Shown: positions 1 to 5,436 of the stretch, piece after piece
Numbering within the stretch: position 1 is the stretch's first letter
How the letters are laid out: every line of letters begins with the position of its first letter
NCBI GenBank assembly: GCA_020024765.1
Contig: JAHHTG010000072.1
Location: 1-5,436 of the forward strand
Direction of reading: 5' to 3'
DNA from: Thomasclavelia sp.
GTDB lineage: Bacteria; Bacillota_I; Bacilli_A; Erysipelotrichales; Erysipelotrichaceae
DNA: 5,436 bases
The notes under the pieces: generated by a model
The model's input: only the letters and a program-made list of their open reading frames with translations
Databases searched by the model: none
What the model was told of the DNA's origin: nothing
Translations under genes and position numbers: made by a program

Positions 1-2946
1 ATTTTTCATTAAATCATTTCTAAATGCATCAATCATTTGTATTCTAAATTTAAACTTTGATAATGGCTCTTTAACAATTGATTTATATAATTTATAATCC
101 GCTTTATCTTTTAGATTACTTTCATTCGCAATAACTCCATCTCTATAATTGTAAACTTCAAATTCAACTTCTTCTGGATCAACAAACCATTGTTCAGCAT
201 AACGATTTACTTCTTTAAGAATAGCTTCACTTCTCATCTGATTAATAATAATTGAAATATCCTGTCCATTAAATTTTTCTTTATCATTTGAAATTTCAGT
301 TAAAATCGTATTTAATAATTCACCCATTCGACTATTCGTTTTTGCAAATTCATCAACAATGTCTTGTAATTGTGATAATTTTTTTTCAAACTCGCCTTCT
401 TTAAGTTCATTATCTTTATCATTGATCAACTCTACAAATCCTTGCAATAGCTGTACGATATATTCAAAATCAATCTTGATTTTTGTATATGCGATTAATT
501 CATAATCATCTACGATAGGATCATCACCATCGCCTTGTGTATCCTCAGAATCAGCTTTTAATTCTTCCATGATATTTTTATACATACCTGCATACATATC
601 ATATTCTTTATCAGAGAAATCTACTTCTTTTAATAATTCTTCTCCTTCTTGTTCATAACGAACGAAAGCTTTGATATGTGAGAAAGTTTTATCTAAGTCT
701 CTGAATAAATGTACAAAAGCAATTTTTTGTTGTTTGGATAATGCATTTATCTCTTCTGGTGTTCTTCCTAAAGCATGAATCGCAATAACTGAACTGATAA
801 AATTCTGTTTTGCTGTATCCCAATCTTCAGCTAAAGGATTTCCGTCTCCACCTCGTGAATAAATCTTCAATGCGTTATCGATTGCTTCTTTAAATTCTTT
901 TGGTGATTGAAATGTTACAATCTGTCCATATAATTTATTTTTATCAAACAAACGATTTGTGCGTGAAAATGCCTGAATGATATTTTGAGGAGCCATTGGC
1001 TGTCTATCCATAAATAATGTAGATAAACATGGTGCATCAAACCCTGTAAGCAAACGATCTACTACAATAACTAAATCTAGCTGTTCTGCTCTATTTAGAT
1101 ATCTGGATTCTTTTCGAGCAAGTCTATCATTTAAATTGCTATTATATGCTTTTATTCCATCCAATCTATAGTTCGTATCAAACATATCATTATAATCATC
1201 TAATGATTTCTGCATCTCAAGTTGATTAACATGAGATGATTCATCATTTTCAGAAATTGAATATGTAATAGCAAACTTTGGAAAATCTGGGAGTGCTTGT
1301 TTAATATTTTCATTAATCTTTAAAGAATCTTTTCCCTTCTTGATATTGTCCAACAGCTTATAATATCTTTGTGCTTTGTCAATAGAATTTACCGTTAACA
1401 ATGCCTCATATGTCTTACCACGACCATTCTGGAATCCAAATTTATTTTGTGATTGATTTAATATTACATTTAATACTTTTCTCATATAATCTTCAGTATC
1501 GTAGATATCCATATCTTCCTGTTTAACATTAGTACCCATTGTTTCAACCATGAATCCTAACACAGCCTCATCATGAATGGCTTCTTTAATCGTATAGCTA
1601 TGCAGACATTCCCCATATAATTGCTTTGTTGTACGAGCTAGATCTCCACGTTGTTCATAACTGTTCTCATCAAAAATCGGTGTACCTGTAAATCCATACC
1701 ATAGAGATTTAGTAAAGAAATTCTCAATCTTTCTCTTAGTTTCTGGTGTTACTGCTCTATGACATTCATCGACTACAAATGCAATTCTAAGATTTTTAAT
1801 TTTATCGCATTCTGGAGTACCTTCTTTTAATCGTTTATTGATCATACACTGCATTTTTTGTCGTGTAGTTACAATCATCTGTCTGTCTTTAGATTTAAGT
1901 CGATTAACAAGCATACTTACATTTTCTGTTTCATCAACATCAATAACATCATTTCCTGCATAGGACTGGAATGCCATTGTTGTCTGAGTATCTAAATCTT
2001 TTCTGTCAATTAAGAATACTGTTTTATCAATAGAAGGAATATCCATCAATAGATTTCTGGTAGCTTTATAACTAGTCATCGTTTTACCACTACCTGTAGT
2101 ATGCCAAATATAACCTGATTTACCTTCTTTAGATGCTTGTCTCATTGCTTCTATTGCATGAATTTGATAAGGACGTAAAATAAGCAATCGTTTCTTATCG
2201 TTATCTAAGACAATATATTTGCTTACGATTTCATGTGCCATTGGGATACGTAACACGTTTTTAGCAAAATCAATATAATCACAGACTGGTTGATTTTGAT
2301 TATCTAGCCAACCAGTAATAAATTTAGGATTTAATTCAGTAGCTCTTGCTGCCGCAAAGTATTTTGTATCTACAGAGTTACTAACGACAAACATCTGAAT
2401 ATTTGAATAAATACCCCTGAATTTTCCTTCTTCAATATACTTCTTAATCTGATTGTATCCTTCTTTATATGAATGATTACTATTCTTCAACTCGATATGA
2501 ATCAAAGGTAATCCATTTATAAGTAATGTAACGTCAAACCGTCGATCACGATTTAATGAATGCTTATCTTTATCAAATGCCTGATACTGGTTAATTACCT
2601 CATATACACTTGTTCCACCAGCAATATGCTCATTATTCATTACTAATAAGTGAATAGCTTCATTACCACGCTGAATATGAACATACACTTTACCATTTTC
2701 TCCAGACAACCATTTAGCAGCATCATAAAATGTCGCATGAGAAACATCATTTTTAATCTTTGCAAACTCCGTATCAGATAATGGAGTATCATTCAACTTT
2801 GCCTTGTTATTCTGTTCAAGAATATATTTAAAGTTTGCCCAAAGTTGATCTTCATTTTTAATATCATCTCTATATGTCCATTGTGATTCCCCAGAACATA
2901 ATTGATCTATTAGCTTTTGTTCAATTGCTGCTTCTAATTCAGCCAT
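1..2946 (-). CDS. hsdR: Type I restriction-modification system, restriction endonuclease and translocase subunit HsdR (3' end outside window)
   Basis: HsdR binds the HsdM-HsdS complex, pumps DNA with ATP, and cuts unmethylated DNA far from the target. All 982 codons were read from the ATG at 2946 to the edge without a stop; EcoR124I HsdR has about 1,040 residues, so probably only some tens of C-terminal residues are missing. The N-terminal nuclease carries D138 (RRFDVT), E152 and K154 (HIELKNSN), with the same D-to-E and E-to-K spacing as EcoR124I D151, E165 and K167, then QxxxY (Q166, Y170). The motor starts with RPYQIHAI (258-265) and has Walker A TTGSGKT (283-289), DECH (393-396), GFTGTP (418-423), TGFDAP (634-639) and QAFSRTNR (658-665). 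After about residue 680 the protein is charged and mostly helical, as in the C-terminal region that docks HsdR on the methyltransferase; an acidic stretch lies near 797-815 (DSEDTQGDGDDP). All catalytic motifs are present, so an active enzyme is expected. Overall it fits type IC. Confidence 0.97.
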   Translation of the reverse strand, partial: MAELEAAIEQKLIDQLCSGESQWTYRDDIKNEDQLWANFKYILEQNNKAKLNDTPLSDTEFAKIKNDVSHATFYDAAKWLSGENGKVYVHIQRGNEAIHLLVMNNEHIAGGTSVYEVINQYQAFDKDKHSLNRDRRFDVTLLINGLPLIHIELKNSNHSYKEGYNQIKKYIEEGKFRGIYSNIQMFVVSNSVDTKYFAAARATELNPKFITGWLDNQNQPVCDYIDFAKNVLRIPMAHEIVSKYIVLDNDKKRLLILRPYQIHAIEAMRQASKEGKSGYIWHTTGSGKTMTSYKATRNLLMDIPSIDKTVFLIDRKDLDTQTTMAFQSYAGNDVIDVDETENVSMLVNRLKSKDRQMIVTTRQKMQCMINKRLKEGTPECDKIKNLRIAFVVDECHRAVTPETKRKIENFFTKSLWYGFTGTPIFDENSYEQRGDLARTTKQLYGECLHSYTIKEAIHDEAVLGFMVETMGTNVKQEDMDIYDTEDYMRKVLNVILNQSQNKFGFQNGRGKTYEALLTVNSIDKAQRYYKLLDNIKKGKDSLKINENIKQALPDFPKFAITYSISENDESSHVNQLEMQKSLDDYNDMFDTNYRLDGIKAYNSNLNDRLARKESRYLNRAEQLDLVIVVDRLLTGFDAPCLSTLFMDRQPMAPQNIIQAFSRTNRLFDKNKLYGQIVTFQSPKEFKEAIDNALKIYSRGGDGNPLAEDWDTAKQNFISSVIAIHALGRTPEEINALSKQQKIAFVHLFRDLDKTFSHIKAFVRYEQEGEELLKEVDFSDKEYDMYAGMYKNIMEELKADSEDTQGDGDDPIVDDYELIAYTKIKIDFEYIVQLLQGFVELINDKDNELKEGEFEKKLSQLQDIVDEFAKTNSRMGELLNTILTEISNDKEKFNGQDISIIINQMRSEAILKEVNRYAEQWFVDPEEVEFEVYNYRDGVIANESNLKDKADYKLYKSIVKEPLSKFKFRIQMIDAFRNDLMKN

Positions 2947-2949
2947 AAA

Positions 2950-4143
2950 CTATTCCCCCTTTGGAAACATATTATTCAGCATGTATTTCTTCATTTCTTT
3001 TAATTCATCACACTTACGCTGATGAAGGGTGATAAGATTATCAAGTTTATCAAGAAATGCTCCTATTTCTTTTTGTTCTTCTACTGCAGGTATAGAAATA
3101 AGTATTTTTATAAAATCAGATTCGTGAATGCGCCACTGTCCGTACACTACACCTTGACGCCATCTAATCATTGAATTGATGAAATCTCTACGAACAAGAC
3201 GTCGACCTAAAAAGTCAGAATCAGCTATTTTAGTTGGTGAAAAAACACTATAAACTGGAGAAATGGTAGCATTTCCAAATTTATTTAATCCAATTGAGCC
3301 AGTCTCGAGGTTATTAGAGCTGTAAATAAAATCTCCAAATTTAGTTTTCTTATACAATTTACTATCTACATCTGTTACAAGTGAACTACGATCATACCTC
3401 TCACCTTTAGATGCAACACCTTTATTCGCAATAAAAGCCATCAACGGATATTCATCACTCATTGGTGCTTTCTCATTACGTTCAATTAGTAAATCTCCAA
3501 CCTTACGCTGTTCCCAAGGTTCTGTATATCCATCAAATCTTATTTCAGGTACATCACAATCTTTCTTCGGGAATAACTTTTGCAACATATATTTTTTTAA
3601 TTCTTTTGTTTCATCACACTTACGCTGATGAAGAGTGATAAGGTCATCTAGGTGTTTAAAATAATCTCCAATTTTACTTTGTTCGCTAACTGTTTTAGGA
3701 ACCATAAACTCTGTTTCTGCGACCAAATTCCAATCAGCTCTAGGCATTTTTGAGCCTGCAGATTGATTGGCAACATCATTAAATTTTTGTGTTTGAATAA
3801 GTCTATAAATAAAGTTTTTATTTATAGAAATTGGACGTAATACCCACCAATCCCCTACTGCAACACCCGTAAAATCAGGATTTAGCCAATTATGAAGATA
3901 TGGACGTAATTTGCCATATAAAACTTTTGAGTTATCAAAGACAATCCCTTTCTTTTGAACTGTTTTTAACGAAATATCCTTATTGAGTAATCCTTCATTA
4001 GCAATAACATCTTCATATTCCAAACTAGGTATATTCTCTGAAGATATGCCACACTTTGATTCACGCATCGCCATATCACTAAACTTACGCTGTTCCCAAG
4101 GTTCAGTATATCCCTTAAATCTTATATTAGGTATTTTACTCAT
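2950..4143 (-). CDS. hsdS: Type I restriction-modification system, specificity subunit HsdS (two target recognition domains)
   Basis: HsdS reads the bipartite DNA target and is the scaffold for HsdM and HsdR. This 397-residue protein has the usual full length and the usual two-fold internal symmetry. The first half opens with PNIRFKGYTEPWEQRK (residues 5-20), followed by TRD1 up to about residue 150. TRD1 contains GKLRPYLHNW and the SAGSKMPRADW block (128-138). A helical spacer LDDLITLHQRKCDE...LKKYML (165-187) follows. The second half opens with PEIRFDGYTEPWEQRK (199-214), then TRD2 to about residue 352, and ends with the matching helix LDNLITLHQRKCDE...MKKYML (367-389). The TRDs differ clearly from each other, so the two half-sites should differ; the target cannot be predicted from sequence alone. 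The ATG at 4143 is one base after the hsdM stop and has a good ribosome site. The TAG stop (2950-2952) is three bases before hsdR. The conserved regions of the halves are nearly identical in DNA, listed separately as repeats. Confidence 0.97.
   Translation of the reverse strand: MSKIPNIRFKGYTEPWEQRKFSDMAMRESKCGISSENIPSLEYEDVIANEGLLNKDISLKTVQKKGIVFDNSKVLYGKLRPYLHNWLNPDFTGVAVGDWWVLRPISINKNFIYRLIQTQKFNDVANQSAGSKMPRADWNLVAETEFMVPKTVSEQSKIGDYFKHLDDLITLHQRKCDETKELKKYMLQKLFPKKDCDVPEIRFDGYTEPWEQRKVGDLLIERNEKAPMSDEYPLMAFIANKGVASKGERYDRSSLVTDVDSKLYKKTKFGDFIYSSNNLETGSIGLNKFGNATISPVYSVFSPTKIADSDFLGRRLVRRDFINSMIRWRQGVVYGQWRIHESDFIKILISIPAVEEQKEIGAFLDKLDNLITLHQRKCDELKEMKKYMLNNMFPKGE
2955..2960 (-). promoter_or_regulatory. 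Ribosome binding site of hsdR
   Basis: On the minus strand this reads AGGGGG, 8 bases before the ATG at 2946-2944. It lies within the last codons of hsdS and just before its TAG stop. This fixes the hsdR start and suggests translation of hsdR by ribosomes finishing hsdS. Confidence 0.8.
3004..3036 (-). repeat. hsdS direct repeat B, copy 2 (C-terminal helix)
   Basis: This is the partner of 3610-3642 and encodes LITLHQRKCDE in the helix after TRD2. In type I specificity subunits the two helices pair as an antiparallel coiled coil that sets the distance between the TRDs, which explains the protein similarity. The DNA identity is closer than the protein function alone requires. Confidence 0.9.
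3502..3531 (-). repeat. hsdS direct repeat A, copy 2 (start of second half)
   Basis: This is the partner of 4084-4113 and encodes GYTEPWEQRK at the head of TRD2. The match drops off quickly on both sides, into the diverged TRD on one side and the linker on the other. Confidence 0.9.
3610..3642 (-). repeat. hsdS direct repeat B, copy 1 (central helix)
   Basis: This matches 3004-3036 over 33 bases with one mismatch, including 24 identical bases in a row. It encodes the LITLHQRKCDE part of the helical spacer after TRD1. The copies lie 606 bp (202 codons) apart, so an exchange between them would delete TRD2 in frame. Confidence 0.9.
4084..4113 (-). repeat. hsdS direct repeat A, copy 1 (start of first half)
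   Basis: This matches 3502-3531 in the same orientation: 21 identical bases, one mismatch, then 8 identical bases. It encodes GYTEPWEQRK at the head of TRD1. The copies lie 582 bp (194 codons) apart, so recombination between them would remove TRD1 in frame. The identity includes third codon positions. Confidence 0.9.
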
Positions 4144-4144
4144 A

Positions 4145-5436
4145 TTAATTTTCCTCTAATACACGAATGAAATCTTCAACCACTTTCTTAGTTTCATCAC
4201 TATTAAATGTTAAATCTTTTAACATTTCTAATAATGATACATTTGTTTCTTTTATTGCTTGATCTGTTTCTTTAATATCTTTAGTTAAAGCCTTTAAATC
4301 AATCTCTGGTTCTTCTTCTGTAGTATCAACATATCTAGGAATATTTAAGTTAAAGTCATTAGATTCAATGTCTTCATATGAAGCTAAATAAGCTTCTTTT
4401 TCAACTGATTCGCGATTTTTATATAATTCTAAAACATGTTCAATATGTTCATCATGCATTTCATTCTGTTTTTTCTCTTTAACAAACTGCTTTGATGCAT
4501 CAATAAATAATACATCTCTTCCTTCTCTATGTTTTTTCAAAACAATTACGCAAGTAGGAATTGACGTATTGTAAAATAAATTTGAAGGTAATCCAATTAC
4601 TGCATAGATTGAACCATTTTTTAATAATGTTTCACGAATGGTACCTTCAGAAGATCCACGGAATAATACACCATGAGGTAATACAATTGCCATTGTTCCA
4701 TTCTGTTTCAAATGGTAGAAGCCATGTAATAAGAAAGCATAATCAGCTTTTGATTTAGGAGCAAGTTTTCCACCATAGTCCATGAATCGTTCATCTTGTT
4801 TGAACCCTTCAGTTGCTGACCATTTTGCAGAATAAGGAGGATTCATTGTTACAACATCAAATTCAGTATCTTCTCCTACTGGCCAGTCTTTGTCTAAAGT
4901 ATCTCCATTTCTTAAATGTTGATTTTCAGGATGTACTCTATGTAAGAACATATTCATTCTTGCCAAGTTATAAGTTGATGGCATCAATTCTTGTCCATAG
5001 TATTTTATATAATCTGGTTCTGTTGAATAATGTTTACAACTTAACATCAATGAAGCTGATCCCATACATGGGTCATATACTTGTAAGCCCTTTTTATTTT
5101 CTTGACCTAACATTGCGATTCTACATAAAATTTGTGCAGGTCCATGTGGTGTATAGAATTCTCCAGCTTTTTTCCCAGTTTCAGAAGCAAACTGTGCAAT
5201 TAAATATTCATATGCATTGCCTAATACATCACCTTCAGCATTGATTAAATCAGCTTCATTTAACACTTTTATAAGTTCAGAAATCGTTGAGCTTTGTTTC
5301 TGATCTCCTAAACCTAATCTATTTGAATATAGATCAACATCAGAAAATAAACCATTAAAAATTTCATCTGATTCTTGAATTCTATTAAATGCTGCCTGCA
5401 ATTTTTCTCTATTAAATTTATTATTATTTGCTTGTT
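4145..5436 (-). CDS. hsdM: Type I restriction-modification system, DNA adenine-N6 methyltransferase subunit HsdM (5' end outside window)
   Basis: HsdM transfers a methyl group from S-adenosylmethionine to adenine N6 in the target chosen by HsdS; two HsdM copies and one HsdS form the methyltransferase. About 430 codons are visible, against roughly 500-540 usual for the family, so the missing N-terminal part of about 100 residues lies beyond the window. The frame stays open to the edge: 11 further codons precede the TTG at 5401, so that TTG is internal and not the start. Visible motifs in order are GEFYTP (5147-5164), the SAM-binding motif I as DPCMGSAS (near 5051-5074), a QELMPSTYNLARMN block after it, the catalytic NPPY (4832-4843), IPTCVIVLKK, and NDFNLNIPRYVDT near the C-terminus. 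A charged, probably helical tail follows. NPPY fits an N6-adenine enzyme. Motif I has alanine where the family usually has the last glycine of GSG. The TAA stop (4145-4147) is one base before hsdS, so the two genes should be co-transcribed. Family assignment is firm. Confidence 0.96.
   Translation of the reverse strand, partial: QANNNKFNREKLQAAFNRIQESDEIFNGLFSDVDLYSNRLGLGDQKQSSTISELIKVLNEADLINAEGDVLGNAYEYLIAQFASETGKKAGEFYTPHGPAQILCRIAMLGQENKKGLQVYDPCMGSASLMLSCKHYSTEPDYIKYYGQELMPSTYNLARMNMFLHRVHPENQHLRNGDTLDKDWPVGEDTEFDVVTMNPPYSAKWSATEGFKQDERFMDYGGKLAPKSKADYAFLLHGFYHLKQNGTMAIVLPHGVLFRGSSEGTIRETLLKNGSIYAVIGLPSNLFYNTSIPTCVIVLKKHREGRDVLFIDASKQFVKEKKQNEMHDEHIEHVLELYKNRESVEKEAYLASYEDIESNDFNLNIPRYVDTTEEEPEIDLKALTKDIKETDQAIKETNVSLLEMLKDLTFNSDETKKVVEDFIRVLEEN
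4152..4157 (-). promoter_or_regulatory. Ribosome binding site of hsdS
   Basis: On the minus strand this reads AGAGGA, with GAGG 9 bases before the ATG at 4143-4141. It lies inside the last codons of hsdM, which supports this start and suggests that hsdS translation is coupled to hsdM. Confidence 0.75.

Noticed and set aside
1..2946. Broken or frameshifted hsdR
   Set aside because: Every in-frame codon from 2946 to 1 was checked for a stop and none was found, and all nuclease and motor motifs are present in order. The missing end is only the window edge.
3592..3598. A7 run with an A AAA AAA heptamer in the hsdS central linker, as a programmed frameshift site
   Set aside because: The zero frame continues into a complete, well-conserved second half of HsdS, and no stimulating hairpin is evident. 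The run matches the normal LKKYM codons.
4561..4758. Open frame of 65 codons on the plus strand
   Set aside because: It lies antisense within hsdM, begins and ends at arbitrary points relative to the genes, has no recognisable domain, and the minus-strand frame here encodes conserved methyltransferase sequence.
4813..5244. Open frame of 143 codons on the plus strand
   Set aside because: It is antisense to the NPPY, motif I and GEFYTP region of hsdM. The composition is the leucine- and histidine-rich kind expected from the complement of this AT-rich gene; no independent evidence for a gene.
5399..5401. TTG as the start codon of hsdM
   Set aside because: The frame continues open to the window edge, and HsdM proteins have about 100 more residues N-terminal to this point, so the codon reads as an internal leucine.
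1..5436. CRISPR array, insertion sequence, attachment site, tRNA or riboswitch
   Set aside because: The window is coding almost throughout, with gaps of only 1 and 3 bases. The only repeats found are inside hsdS and are explained by its two-fold protein symmetry; no inverted ends, transposase, recombinase or RNA gene is visible.
1..5436. BREX, DISARM or another newer defence system built on a methyltransferase
   Set aside because: The three subunits match HsdM, HsdS and HsdR along their visible lengths, and no pglZ, brxC, drm or other accessory gene is in the window.

Overview
The window holds one type I restriction-modification operon, read entirely on the minus strand in the order hsdM - hsdS - hsdR. 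Both outer genes are cut by the window edges: hsdM lacks its N-terminal coding part (beyond base 5436) and hsdR lacks its last codons (below base 1). Only hsdS is complete. The DNA is AT-rich (about a third G+C by eye). Codon choice is A/T-ending, Shine-Dalgarno sites are good (AGAGGA, AGGGGG), and the HsdS has the 'GYTEPWEQRK' type of conserved region familiar from low-GC Gram-positive bacteria. All three frames read through with the standard code: tryptophan is TGG and no in-frame TGA occurs. A low-GC Bacillota host, such as a gut-associated Erysipelotrichia or Lactobacillales member, is the best guess; the species cannot be named.

Layout, high to low coordinates. 5436-4145: HsdM, the adenine-N6 methyltransferase, with GEFYTP, a variant motif I (DPCMGSAS) and NPPY. 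4143-2950: HsdS, the specificity subunit, with two target recognition domains, each followed by a conserved helical region. One nucleotide separates the hsdM stop from the hsdS start. 2946-1: HsdR, the restriction and DNA-translocation subunit of EcoR124I (type IC) style, with a PD-(D/E)XK nuclease (D138, E152, K154), a superfamily 2 motor (TTGSGKT, DECH, GFTGTP, TGFDAP, QAFSRTNR) and a helical C-terminal region. Three nucleotides separate the hsdS stop from the hsdR start. There is no non-coding stretch longer than 3 bases, and no promoter, terminator, RNA gene, insertion sequence or CRISPR array was seen. The promoter must lie upstream of hsdM, outside the window.

Together, HsdS with two HsdM copies would make the methyltransferase that marks a bipartite target on both strands. 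Adding HsdR would give the enzyme that translocates and cuts unmodified (for example phage) DNA. The system looks intact and conventional. The most notable feature is the near-identical DNA at the matching conserved regions of the two hsdS halves, which could serve recombination that changes specificity. I found no evidence of a new kind of system.
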